Assembly (NCBI RefSeq): GCF_024055575.1
Contig: NZ_JAMXOE010000022.1
Span: forward strand, 56,936 to 120,935
From: Mucilaginibacter flavidus
GTDB lineage: Bacteria > Bacteroidota > Bacteroidia > Sphingobacteriales > Sphingobacteriaceae
DNA length: 64,000 nucleotides
Direction of reading: 5' to 3'
Positions within the stretch are counted from its first letter, which is position 1, and each line of letters starts with the position of its first letter. A program made the translations under genes and the position numbers. The notes under the pieces were generated by a model, which was not told where the DNA came from, searched no databases, and was given only the letters and a program-made list of their open reading frames with translations. Below are positions 1-8,548 of the stretch, piece after piece.

Positions 1-2
1 GC

Positions 3-1184
3 TTATACGGGATTTTCCAGGATATCGACGAAGTTAAAAGGGCAAAAGAAACATTAAATACCTTAAATGAGGAACTTAATACTTTGCTTAACGCGGGTTA
101 TGTTTCAATAGTAGGAACCGATACCAAGGGCCTGATTACACATTTTAACAGGGGGGCTGAGTTACTGCTCCAATATTCAGCCACAGAAATGGTAGGGATA
201 AAAACACCGGCCCAGATACATCTTGAAGAAGAAGTTACAGCAAGAGGACATGAGCTGTCGGCCTTGTATGGAAAGACCATAGCTGGATTCGATATTTTTA
301 CCGAACTACCAAAACATGGTGAGTATGAGTCGCGGGAATGGACTTATGTAAGGAAAGACGGTTCGACTTTTCCAGTTCAGTTAGTTGTAACCGCCATAAA
401 AAACCAACAGGGCGGGATAACCGGATTTCTTGGGGTAGCAACTGACATTAGTGAGTTAAAAAAGGCAGAAAACGAAATGAGATCACTGCTGGAGATTACA
501 ACCGATCAGAACAACAGGCTTAAAAATTTTGCCCATATCGTATCACACAACCTTAGGTCGCATACCGGTAATATAGACATGTGCTTAGATCTGTACATAG
601 AAGAAAATGACGGTGTAAGCGAAAATGAATACATTAAATTACTCAAACAATCAATAAACAATTTAAAGGAAACCATCGCAAACTTAAATGAGGTGGTTTT
701 GATGAACACTTCTTTCTCCGAAAAGTTAGTGCCTATAAACCTGTTTAATGCGATAGAGTCTGCAGCTAATAACGTAAGTCAACTCGCAAGAGATGCTATG
801 GTTACCATAAAAAACAAAGCAGATCCACAACTTGAAATCTTAGCGATCCCGGCCTATCTGGATAGTGTTTTATTAAACTTTATAACAAATGGCATAAAGT
901 ATCGTTCGCCCGACCGCGAAGCAAATGTTACATTTACAACAATTATAAAAAATGATTTTGTAGTGTTACAAATTAAAGATAACGGCTTGGGTATTGACCT
1001 TAAAAGACACAGTGGTAAACTTTTTGGCATGTATAAAACCTTTCACGGCAATAAGGATGCACGAGGGATCGGATTGTTTATTACAAAAAATCAGATTGAA
1101 GCTTTAGGCGGAAAAGTTGAGGTTGAAAGCGAAATTGGCAAAGGAACAAAATTTAAAATATATTTTAAACATGAAGAAAATTGA
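3..1184 (+). CDS. PAS-domain sensor histidine kinase, 5' truncated by window edge
   Basis: The frame is open from base 3, so the gene starts outside the window; the TTG at 84 is internal. Visible order: the end of one PAS/PAC domain (GIFQDIDEVKRAKE), a short coiled-coil linker, a full PAS domain (about codons 28-150) closing with GFLGVATDISELKKAE, then a dimerisation/phosphoacceptor helix with the H-box FAHIVSHNLRSH, whose His codon lies at about 546-548. The ATPase domain follows: N-box FITNGIKYRS, G1 IKDNGLGID and G2 RGIGLFITKNQIEALGG. No membrane segment is seen in the visible part, so it is probably cytoplasmic. It would autophosphorylate and pass the phosphate to a receiver. The next gene, a receiver protein, overlaps its 3' end by 14 bases, so the two look translationally coupled. 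The signal is unknown. Confidence 0.93.
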   Translation, partial: LYGIFQDIDEVKRAKETLNTLNEELNTLLNAGYVSIVGTDTKGLITHFNRGAELLLQYSATEMVGIKTPAQIHLEEEVTARGHELSALYGKTIAGFDIFTELPKHGEYESREWTYVRKDGSTFPVQLVVTAIKNQQGGITGFLGVATDISELKKAENEMRSLLEITTDQNNRLKNFAHIVSHNLRSHTGNIDMCLDLYIEENDGVSENEYIKLLKQSINNLKETIANLNEVVLMNTSFSEKLVPINLFNAIESAANNVSQLARDAMVTIKNKADPQLEILAIPAYLDSVLLNFITNGIKYRSPDREANVTFTTIIKNDFVVLQIKDNGLGIDLKRHSGKLFGMYKTFHGNKDARGIGLFITKNQIEALGGKVEVESEIGKGTKFKIYFKHEEN

Positions 1185-1562
1185 AATTGCATGTATAATT
1201 GATGATGACCCGATTTATATTTTTTGCACTAAGCGGATTATGTAAATGGCGAGTTTCTGCGAGAGTTTCCTTATTTTCACAATGGAAAAGAGGCATTGGA
1301 TCGCCTAAAGGCTATTGTTACCGCTGGCGAAAACTTACCCGAAGTTATATTATTGGACCTCAATATGCCCGTAATGGATGGTTGGGAGTTTTTAGATGAG
1401 TTCACAAAGGTTCCCCCGGCAAAAAAAATAATTATCTATATCGTAACATCCTCTATTGACCCGGCCGATGTAGAAAAGGCAAAACAGTACGAAGCCATTA
1501 GCCAATACATTGTGAAGCCTGTTACTGTAGATAACCTAAAAGAAATACTGAACAATTTCTAA
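1171..1562 (+). pseudogene. CheY-like response regulator, frameshifted
   Basis: ATG at 1171 starts MKKIEIACIIDDDPIYIF, the usual beginning of single-domain Bacteroidota receivers (acidic DDD pocket), but this frame hits TAA at 1243. The rest of the receiver continues in another frame: NGEFLREFPYFHNGKEALD, then LLDLNMPVMDGWEF with the phosphoacceptor Asp, IVTSS with the switch residue, and YIVKPV with the conserved Lys, ending at 1562. One missing base close to 1243 explains both halves; with it restored the protein is about 130 residues, normal for the family. It overlaps the kinase 3' end and is its likely phosphorylation partner. The 3' end overlaps the convergent DUF4350-like gene by three bases. 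It could be a genuine pseudogene or a sequencing error. Confidence 0.85.
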
Positions 1563-2353
1563 TTGGCGCCTGGCAAGGTTAGCTTAGTTAACCAATTAAC
1601 TATATCATTCGCAGCCTTATCATTTTCGAACGACTTCGGTAACCGGCCATTGGTATATTCATCATACAACCATGGGTCACCTACAGCGATAGCAGTTCCT
1701 TTTCCATATTTTGCGACCGCAATTATTACCGCGCCGCTGCTATTTTTTAGTAATGACTTAGCCGAACCACTTAGCGCTATGGAACAGGCATCTTTCATAA
1801 ATACCTTACAGGCGGTTTTAAAAACCGGGTTACCTGTGGTAACTATTGCACCATCTTCAAAATGATTATCATCGATTACATGATTTTGCAAATCATCATT
1901 AAAATGCATCCCGAATTTAGTAGCGAGGTTGTTAAAATGGGGCAGCTCAAAGTTCGCGCTGTCATTGGCCATCATTAACAGCACACCGCCGCTTTTTACC
2001 CAGGAGGCAATTGCTTTAATGTCTTTTGGTTCGATATAATTCGGATTAGGGCTTTCCTTTTTGGTATCCGGATCAACAATGATATAAATGGCTGTGCCTT
2101 TTAAGTTTGCAGAAGTCGGCGCGCTGTCCAACGTATCTAAAGCTGCGCCGGCTTTTTTAAAGGCTTCGCCAAAAATAGAGAAGCCGGAGTTAGCCTTCTC
2201 TGTCCACAAATAATGGTAGCGTTCAACTTTGCCCGCCGAAGTTTTGTGTACTTCGTGATTAAAGTAATAATCAAGTGTCACTTTTTGTGCGCTTGCATTC
2301 AAGTAAATACCAGCGAGCAACATAGTGGCCATTAAAATTCTCGGTTTTTTCAT
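1559..2353 (-). CDS. DUF4350-like secreted protein, partner of GH88 enzyme
   Basis: 264 residues with a clear signal peptide (MKKPRILMATMLLAGIYLNASAQ). The body has a class I glutamine-amidotransferase-like layout: AIYIIVDPDT, then DIKAIASWVKSGGVLLMMAND, then a late AVGDPWLYDEY. This resembles the DUF4350/ThuA-like modules that Bacteroidota attach to or place beside GH88/GH105 unsaturated uronyl hydrolases. No catalytic Cys is evident, so a binding or accessory role fits better than amidotransfer; this is inference. Its ATG overlaps the stop codon of the upstream GH88 gene as ATGA, implying coupled translation. The two proteins would act together in the periplasm on oligosaccharides released from acidic polysaccharide. 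Confidence 0.72.
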   Translation of the reverse strand: MKKPRILMATMLLAGIYLNASAQKVTLDYYFNHEVHKTSAGKVERYHYLWTEKANSGFSIFGEAFKKAGAALDTLDSAPTSANLKGTAIYIIVDPDTKKESPNPNYIEPKDIKAIASWVKSGGVLLMMANDSANFELPHFNNLATKFGMHFNDDLQNHVIDDNHFEDGAIVTTGNPVFKTACKVFMKDACSIALSGSAKSLLKNSSGAVIIAVAKYGKGTAIAVGDPWLYDEYTNGRLPKSFENDKAANDIVNWLTKLTLPGAN

Positions 2354-3564
2354 TTTGCAGCAAATTGCGTGTATCGTTTCATCGCTTCTGCAAAATAATA
2401 ATCGGCATAGCTAATGGCAACATCAACCTCGCTTTTTTGAGGAAAATGGCCGACGCTGTGTTTTAAAATAAAGCCACCGTTGGTGCCTGGCACAGCCTTA
2501 TATTCAGACGATGACAAAGTTTTTATAATAGATTGCGCCGTATTGAAATATTTAACTCCATTACTTTTGTCGGTATACCGGCAAAGTTCTAACAGCGCTG
2601 ATGCCATTATTGCACCAGCCGAGGCATCGCGCAGGGCATTGGGGATGTTTGGTGCATTAAAATCCCAATAAGGAATTTTATCCGCCGGCAGGTTAGGGTT
2701 GTTGAGAATGAATTCAGCTATATGTTTAGCCTGCTCCAGGTATTTTTTGTCTTTTGTTTCGCGATACATTACGGTGAAGCCATAAAGCCCCCAAACTTGC
2801 CCCCGCGCCCATGCCGACTCGTCAGCGAAGCCCTGAGCCGTTTTCTTTTGCTGAACAGCACCGGTTTCGGGATTATAATTTATAACATGATACGAGCTGT
2901 AATCAGCCCTGTAGTGGTTTTTGATAGTACTGTTGGCATGGGTTACGGCAATTTTGTAAAAACTCGAGTCGCCGGTTTCTCTCGTTGCCCAAAACAGCAG
3001 TTCAAGGTTCATCATGTTATCTATTATAACCAAAAAGTCCGATGGTTTTGATTCCCATGATTTGATGCAACCAACTTTAGGATTAAACCGGGTGGATAAT
3101 GATTTTGCACTGTTTATTAATATTTGCCGGTATTCCGGATTCGGGTTTAGCCTGTTGGCATTACCAAAACTGATGTACATCATAAAGCCAAGGTCGTGCG
3201 TGTGGGTATTATATTGTTCTTTGGCAAGACTATCCATTGATCGTTTGGCCGCTGTCAGCAGCGCGACGTCATGGTTTTGCTCATAAAGATTTAGTAACGT
3301 GCCGGCATAAAAACCACTACACCACCAGCCGGAATTACTTGTTTCGAGTTTATTGTTAACCGGATTAAAATTCTTTGGGAAACGCCCGGCCGTTAGTTGG
3401 CTTGTTAAAAACTTATACTGACTGTCGGCATCAGTTATGTTTTGTTTGATAATATTAAGCAGTTCAGCCTGCGGCTTTAAATACGAAACGGCCTGGGCGA
3501 AACAAGCTTGACTAAAACCGGCAAGGTATATTAATGCGGCAATAAACAGTATCCTGGTTTTCAT
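2350..3564 (-). CDS. Glycoside hydrolase family 88 (unsaturated uronyl hydrolase)
   Basis: 404 residues with a signal peptide ending near AQACFAQ. GH88 hallmarks in order: SGWWCSGFYAGTLLNLYE (about 78-95), THDLGFMMYISFGNA with Asp124, IIDNMMNLELLFWATRETG with Asp182, THANSTIKNHYRADYSSYHV, GFADESAWARGQVWGLYGF, and RDASAGAIMASALLEL. The two Asp residues match the catalytic pair known from this family, which removes 4,5-unsaturated uronic acids from lyase-generated oligosaccharides by vinyl-ether hydration. Length is typical. It is followed by a coupled DUF4350-like gene and has no polysaccharide lyase or SusCD pair beside it, so the substrate (pectic, glycosaminoglycan or ulvan-like) cannot be stated. 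GH105 is a less likely alternative. Confidence 0.9.
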   Translation of the reverse strand: MKTRILFIAALIYLAGFSQACFAQAVSYLKPQAELLNIIKQNITDADSQYKFLTSQLTAGRFPKNFNPVNNKLETSNSGWWCSGFYAGTLLNLYEQNHDVALLTAAKRSMDSLAKEQYNTHTHDLGFMMYISFGNANRLNPNPEYRQILINSAKSLSTRFNPKVGCIKSWESKPSDFLVIIDNMMNLELLFWATRETGDSSFYKIAVTHANSTIKNHYRADYSSYHVINYNPETGAVQQKKTAQGFADESAWARGQVWGLYGFTVMYRETKDKKYLEQAKHIAEFILNNPNLPADKIPYWDFNAPNIPNALRDASAGAIMASALLELCRYTDKSNGVKYFNTAQSIIKTLSSSEYKAVPGTNGGFILKHSVGHFPQKSEVDVAISYADYYFAEAMKRYTQFAAK

Positions 3565-3634
3565 AGACAGTTTTTGATTATTACAGAATAGTTAGTAAAG
3601 GCATGGCCTTTTTTATTTGGAAAAAGGTTGAATT

Positions 3635-3666
3635 AAAAAGGATAATGGAACGCCATTATCCTTTTT
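3635..3666 (-). terminator. Rho-independent terminator after the MG2/plug gene
   Basis: A perfect 14-bp inverted repeat, AAAAAGGATAATGG and CCATTATCCTTTTT, around an AACG loop, sits 12 bases beyond the stop codon of the minus-strand gene at 3678. The A/T tracts on both arms give a U-run in either direction. Confidence 0.85.
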
Positions 3667-3677
3667 AGCTTATCACT

Positions 3678-6038
3678 TTATTTAACCTCAAATGTAAAAT
3701 ACTGGCTTGCGGCATCGCCATTGGCAGTTAACCCCTGTACAACACCTACATATTTACCAGCCTGGTCTGATGTATAAAACGACACCTTGTCCTGGTTATT
3801 TACATTCGGGCCCCAGTACAGGATGTTCCTGAAATCGGGTATACGGCTTGCTGCCTGGGCCTCGGTTTCGTAAACAGGCGAGTAAAATTGCCTGCGCAAT
3901 TGCAATCCTTCATAATCAATTACTACGGCCTTCGGATCAAGCTCTACGCCGCCCAGGTCGCCCTTGTAGGTGGTAAAGCTAAAAACGCCTTCCTGTTCGC
4001 TCGGGCCATAAAAAAACCTTTCACGTATCACATCCAGCTTTCTTACTTTTAACGGATCGACAGAGAATATTTTATTTACATCAAAAACAGGCACACCGTC
4101 CAATATCACCAGCGGGTCGCCATCAAGAAAGCCCCGGTCATTAAGCACTTTGATATGAAACTTACCTTTCGATCTAACAATATTATCTTCCGATACATAC
4201 TCACGCAAATCCTCTTCCATAGTAGTAAAGCGGGTGAAATCGTCGAGCTTATAGCTCTTGTAGGGCTTTCCGAAAAAAGCAGTGCTGTCTGCTCCGGGAT
4301 CAAATGTCTTTTTGATGTTGTTGGCCGAATAAATATTCAATATTTGAATACCCTGGCTGTGCGTCTGTAATGCAGTTTGCATGCCGTTAACAAATTCAAA
4401 TTTTGGCAGGGCTGTTTTTGAATATTGTTCCGAGAAGGGGCTGGCTATATCTATCCGGTAAGTGCTGTCGACGGTTTCATTTGTTTGTGCAACTAACTCG
4501 CCGGGGCCATAAAAATCTTTCGTGTTAAACATTACATGTCCTGATGAGTCGCTTTGCGCGGCATATACCTGTACACGCTTGCCCGGTACGCCCATATAGG
4601 CAAAAATGCCATTTGCGGGCGTATTGGTTTGCGTGTTTACCAATTTGGCGGTAACAATATGCCCCTTATACTCAGGTAAAAAGCTAAATGATGGTGTTTT
4701 GTTTTCAAGCACCTGGTTCCATTGAAAGCGGCGCCAGCCCTGGGTAAGCATCAGGTTGTCTAACGCTTCATCCGTTTCGGCGGTGGCATTTGCAAAATAG
4801 TAATCGGGCGATTCGATATTACCTTTCAGATCCGAACCCAGCCACAGGTAATCAAAAATATTGCTGTGGTCAACTTCCTGCAACGAATCAACCCGGTAAA
4901 CAGCCATTGACATGTTTGCCAGTACCGCCTTATTTGCCATGTCTTTTGCCGCCAGGCTGATATTAACTTTCTTACGTAACGCATATTGTTGCTGATCGGC
5001 ACTAGCTGCAATTGACAGTTTTTGGCCTGGCCGTTTAAAATAAAGGCGTTCGCAAACTGGCTGCTTCGAGTTGTTAAAAATGGCGATGCTTGATATGCCA
5101 TCGCCCAGCGAGTTTTTATTTATATTAAAATGGGCAACACCAGCGCTTACCGATAACCCTTCGGCAGCCTTAATCATTTGGCGGGTATGGGCAAACAGGA
5201 AAATATTGCCGTCGGGGCCTTTTACCTCCACATCAAGCTGGGCGCCTTTGTCGGTAAGTTTCATTACATAACCCTGGGCGTTTATTTCAGGTAGTTCTTT
5301 GGTTAATGCTGCGCCGTTGAATTTTACTATGGCTTTATAAGTATTGCCGCCAACGGGGGTGAAAGAAAAGTTCCCCATCCCAAACTTTAGCGATTGAAAA
5401 CGGGCTACTGTATCATTATGCTGATCAATTACCGCGCCCCTTGCGGCAGCGCCTTTGCCATTTTTGTCGACGGCTTTAAAGCCAACTTTGCTTTGTTGGC
5501 CGCTAACTAAATTACCACCCTCCGGAAAAAATTGAATATCAAAGGCCGCAGCAGTTTCCTTTGGAGGGCTGCCATCGGGCGATCGCAGCGGGTTTACCAG
5601 GGTAATCACTTTTTCGAAATAATAATCAGGGCTGAAATTTTTCATCCAGCTGGTGTAGGCCCTGAATTTGTATTTGCCATTAGCTATCGACACGGGTACG
5701 TATAACGAACCATCGCCGATGCCGTTTTTTATGGCAATTTTAGCCTGCGTTACCGGGCTTTGGTTATTATCCAAAATCTCGACGTAAACCACTTTGCTTA
5801 AGTTTAATGGCTTATGGTCGTTACCATCCACACAAAAAACCTTAAACCATACTATTTCGCCCGGTAAGTACGTGTTTTTATCTGTATGAACAAATACCTT
5901 CTCCTGTAATGCGCTTTGCTTATATAAGTTGAAGCTGTTTTGCACCTCCTGTATAACCTGGGCCCGGCCGATTAAAAAAGGAAGCAACAAAGCCGGCGTC
6001 AGCAGCATTACTTTAACGGATCGTTTAATATTTCTCAT
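3678..6038 (-). CDS. MG2-domain protein with TonB-plug-like C-terminal segment
   Basis: 786 residues with a signal peptide (about 1-26, ending IGRAQ). Residues about 40-150 form a macroglobulin MG2-like domain (EKVFVHTDKNTYLPGEIVWF, then KVVYVEILDNNQSPV and YKFRAYTSWMKNF). Several predicted beta-sandwich repeats follow, and near 650-700 there is a segment with the plug-domain signature LVILDGVPVFDVNKIF. No 22-stranded barrel follows, so it is not a complete TonB receptor. Related proteins are common but uncharacterised in Sphingobacteriaceae. As the last gene of the operon with the TonB receptor and DUF4249 genes, it probably acts at the outer membrane or in the periplasm, perhaps in surface assembly; this is inference. 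Confidence 0.75.
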   Translation of the reverse strand: MRNIKRSVKVMLLTPALLLPFLIGRAQVIQEVQNSFNLYKQSALQEKVFVHTDKNTYLPGEIVWFKVFCVDGNDHKPLNLSKVVYVEILDNNQSPVTQAKIAIKNGIGDGSLYVPVSIANGKYKFRAYTSWMKNFSPDYYFEKVITLVNPLRSPDGSPPKETAAAFDIQFFPEGGNLVSGQQSKVGFKAVDKNGKGAAARGAVIDQHNDTVARFQSLKFGMGNFSFTPVGGNTYKAIVKFNGAALTKELPEINAQGYVMKLTDKGAQLDVEVKGPDGNIFLFAHTRQMIKAAEGLSVSAGVAHFNINKNSLGDGISSIAIFNNSKQPVCERLYFKRPGQKLSIAASADQQQYALRKKVNISLAAKDMANKAVLANMSMAVYRVDSLQEVDHSNIFDYLWLGSDLKGNIESPDYYFANATAETDEALDNLMLTQGWRRFQWNQVLENKTPSFSFLPEYKGHIVTAKLVNTQTNTPANGIFAYMGVPGKRVQVYAAQSDSSGHVMFNTKDFYGPGELVAQTNETVDSTYRIDIASPFSEQYSKTALPKFEFVNGMQTALQTHSQGIQILNIYSANNIKKTFDPGADSTAFFGKPYKSYKLDDFTRFTTMEEDLREYVSEDNIVRSKGKFHIKVLNDRGFLDGDPLVILDGVPVFDVNKIFSVDPLKVRKLDVIRERFFYGPSEQEGVFSFTTYKGDLGGVELDPKAVVIDYEGLQLRRQFYSPVYETEAQAASRIPDFRNILYWGPNVNNQDKVSFYTSDQAGKYVGVVQGLTANGDAASQYFTFEVK

Positions 6039-6082
6039 AATCAGTGCTATTTATATTGAGCTAATTTCTTTTATTCAGTTAA

Positions 6083-7237
6083 TTATTTCCAAAAATCCGG
6101 TTGCTGTTTGCTTCCCCGCAAAGTGCAGTCGATACAATATATGTCGGACGCTGTGAATCCTATCGGATTAGGGCTCGTATTACTAAATATTGCGTTTACA
6201 GGTACTTCCGCGCCAGCCAAAAGTCGTTGCAACACCGTGTTTGCATGGCTGTGCGGGTCGTTATAAAATGTCGAATCTATAGAGCAGTCGTAAGGATATT
6301 TTGGCAAATAGGTACTTGGCAGCTGTTCGCTGGCTATAAATATTCGTTTTTTTGCCACCGTGCCCGCACTGATAAACCCCACTACAATGTCGGTGGCATC
6401 GTGCGTGTTGTGAATATTGCCCGCTAATGTTGTAGGTTCGGCATCAAAAATACTTCCCAGTTGTTCGGTATTCTTTTTTAGCGTTTCCCAAAACTTGTAC
6501 GCATCGGCTGTAAGCGCATACTCGCGCAGCAGAATGCTATACTTTAACTCAATTTTTTCGGACGTTGATTCAATTGCAGTAATTGGAGCCTGGAACAAAA
6601 AATCCTGTTTTAACTTGGCTGAAGAGCCTAAAATAATGCTTGTAGAAGCATTGCTTGCAAAACAATAATAAACCAGCTGATCCTGGCTGCGAGGCACTAC
6701 TGCGGTGCCGTTTGATACGTATGACGAATTAAACATGGAATGGAACCGCCAAGTTTCCACATAGTCGAAGCGGTAATAGTGCGTAGCGTTTTTGGGGTCG
6801 TGCGTGTTGGCATACAACTGGATGCCCTTCCCTGTAACGCTGAAGCCAACGCTGTCAATAGGGGGTGCCGCTTTCGCTTGTTCGTAGTCTGAAAGATATT
6901 CGTTTCCATCACCTGGCGTATTTATCCTTAGCCGGAATTTCCGGGTACTGTCAAGGGTTATGCCCGCAAGTTTATAAATGCCGGGCGCTACCTCAAATAA
7001 GCCGAATTTATCCCCATTATCGCACTCAACCTGTATGGTGCCTTCCACTGGGTTTAACGTTGTGCTGGCGTTAAGATTAACCGTACGGCTTAATTTAATG
7101 GTGGTGGTATCATTCGTATTAATTGTGCCTTCCACAATAAGGTAACTCCTCGGCGAATTGATCACCTTAGGGTTATAAGGTTTTTTGCAACCTATTGATA
7201 GCGTTAAAATAAATAACCAAATTCTCCAGTTTTTCAT
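6083..7237 (-). CDS. DUF4249 outer-membrane lipoprotein (copy 2)
   Basis: 384 residues from the ATG at 7237, chosen because MKNWRIWLFILTLSIGC gives a standard lipoprotein signal with its acylated Cys; a TTG six codons upstream is open but gives a poorer leader. The protein has the DUF4249 plan: YLIVEGTINTNDTTTIKLSRTV at the N-terminus, a central KNTEQLGSIFDAEP segment, and the C-terminal DCTLRGSKQQPDFWK. DUF4249 proteins have no known activity but regularly accompany STN-type TonB receptors, which suggests a surface lipoprotein lid or substrate-binding role. It is clearly paralogous to the gene upstream (7349-8548). It lies 45 bases before the MG2/plug gene in the same operon. Confidence 0.88.
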   Translation of the reverse strand: MKNWRIWLFILTLSIGCKKPYNPKVINSPRSYLIVEGTINTNDTTTIKLSRTVNLNASTTLNPVEGTIQVECDNGDKFGLFEVAPGIYKLAGITLDSTRKFRLRINTPGDGNEYLSDYEQAKAAPPIDSVGFSVTGKGIQLYANTHDPKNATHYYRFDYVETWRFHSMFNSSYVSNGTAVVPRSQDQLVYYCFASNASTSIILGSSAKLKQDFLFQAPITAIESTSEKIELKYSILLREYALTADAYKFWETLKKNTEQLGSIFDAEPTTLAGNIHNTHDATDIVVGFISAGTVAKKRIFIASEQLPSTYLPKYPYDCSIDSTFYNDPHSHANTVLQRLLAGAEVPVNAIFSNTSPNPIGFTASDIYCIDCTLRGSKQQPDFWK

Positions 7238-7245
7238 ATTTTCTC

Positions 7246-7341
7246 TTATTTCCAAAAATCAGGTTGTTTGTTCGTTCCATTTTGTAACCCACAGCCAACT
7301 ACTTCTATTACTTTCAATATACAATACTCCCTTTTTCTCAT
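7246..7341 (-). CDS. 31-codon ORF with DUF4249-like C-terminal tail
   Basis: Between the two DUF4249 genes an ATG at 7341 opens a 31-residue frame beginning MRKREYCILKV and ending GTNKQPDFWK before a TAA at 7246-7248. The ending matches the tails of both flanking DUF4249 proteins (GSNKKPDFWQ and GSKQQPDFWK), including a Cys-Gly/Thr-Leu segment just before it. The simplest reading is a relic of a third tandem DUF4249 copy deleted down to its 3' end, or a by-product of the duplication; the open frame with its own ATG also allows a translated mini-peptide. There is no signal sequence. Confidence 0.45.
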   Translation of the reverse strand: MRKREYCILKVIEVVGCGLQNGTNKQPDFWK

Positions 7342-7348
7342 GCTATTA

Positions 7349-8548
7349 TTAATTTGATTGCCAAAAGTCTGGCTTTTTATTGCTACCAGTTAATGTACAG
7401 TCAACACATGACGGCGGCGCTCCCGTATAACCTATTATTGGTGAGCCGGGGGGCTTGATAGCGTCGATAGGTATTTGCAGCTCGCCGGTTGCTTTGTAAA
7501 AATTAATATACTGGTCAACCTGGTTAAATGGCCCTTGCCCGTCTTTATCAAAAAAACGATATAATAACGGTTTTGCCACGCAGCCGTCGCCAAGCGGGTC
7601 GAGCCAGGGGGGCAGCGTTGATTCATCTATATAAATTCTTTTAGTTGCATAGTTGCCCGCGCTGATATAGCCAATTACCGGCTCATTAGCGCCTGTTAAC
7701 GAGTGGATATTGCCATTTATTTGCGAAGGTTGTGCATCAAAAATGCTACCCAATTGCTCGGTGTTTTTTTTAAGGTTTTGCCAAAAGCTGTAAGCATCTT
7801 TGGTAAGCGCATATTGCCTTACTAATATGCTATACCTGTGCCTCAGCCTGTCGTCGTGGCGCGATATAAAAGTTATCGGGAAATCGCTGATTACATCCTG
7901 CGCCAGTTTTGCCGATGAACCCAGTGTTATCGTACTCGACGCATTATTTCTCCAGCAAACATATATCCCGTTGTTCACGCGGTCGCGTTGTAACACCGTG
8001 TCACCATTTGATTTGTAGTTCGATTCAAAGTCTGATTGATGAACCCATGTTTCGTTATATTCCCACCTGTAATACCTTAGGTTATTGGGGCTGTGGGTGT
8101 TTAAATTAATGTCGATACCGTCGCTTTTAACTTTATAAGTTACGCTATCAATTGCCGGGCTGTTTATTACCGGCACAAAATCCGATGCGTATTCTTTATT
8201 GTCAGCAGTTTTTATTTTGAGTCGGTATTTGTGGTTAACATCGAGATTTAGCCCCGGAAAGACGTAAATACCCTTACCGGCTGCGGCTAAGGGCCGGCTG
8301 CTGTTATCGTCGCCTTCAACACGTACTATGGCGTCTAATTCAGGGTTTATGCTGGTTGAGGCGGAAAGCTTTACTGTATGGTTCAGCTTAATTATAGTTG
8401 AGTCGGCCCCGCTGTTAATTACGCCTTCAACCACAAGATAGGTACCAGGCGCCGATATTGCCGGCGGGTCGTACGGTTTCCTGCAGGCAGTTATAGTTAC
8501 AGCCAGCGCAAAAAACAATATCATATAACCAGTTCTGTGCCCCATCAT
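7349..8548 (-). CDS. DUF4249 outer-membrane lipoprotein (copy 1)
   Basis: About 399 residues. Two tandem ATG codons (8548 and 8545) follow a TTG; the ATG at 8548 overlaps the TGA of the TonB receptor by one base (TGATG), so coupled translation is likely. The leader MGHRTGYMILFFALAVTITAC gives a lipoprotein signal. DUF4249 features: YLVVEGVINSGADSTIIKLN, YSFWQNLKKNTEQLGSIFDA, and the tail DCTLTGSNKKPDFWQSN. It is a paralogue of the next gene but diverged in the last third, where it has an extra segment around the PPWLDPLGDG region. The function is unknown; its location directly behind a TonB receptor suggests it is the cognate surface lipoprotein of that receptor. Confidence 0.88.
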   Translation of the reverse strand: MMGHRTGYMILFFALAVTITACRKPYDPPAISAPGTYLVVEGVINSGADSTIIKLNHTVKLSASTSINPELDAIVRVEGDDNSSRPLAAAGKGIYVFPGLNLDVNHKYRLKIKTADNKEYASDFVPVINSPAIDSVTYKVKSDGIDINLNTHSPNNLRYYRWEYNETWVHQSDFESNYKSNGDTVLQRDRVNNGIYVCWRNNASSTITLGSSAKLAQDVISDFPITFISRHDDRLRHRYSILVRQYALTKDAYSFWQNLKKNTEQLGSIFDAQPSQINGNIHSLTGANEPVIGYISAGNYATKRIYIDESTLPPWLDPLGDGCVAKPLLYRFFDKDGQGPFNQVDQYINFYKATGELQIPIDAIKPPGSPIIGYTGAPPSCVDCTLTGSNKKPDFWQSN

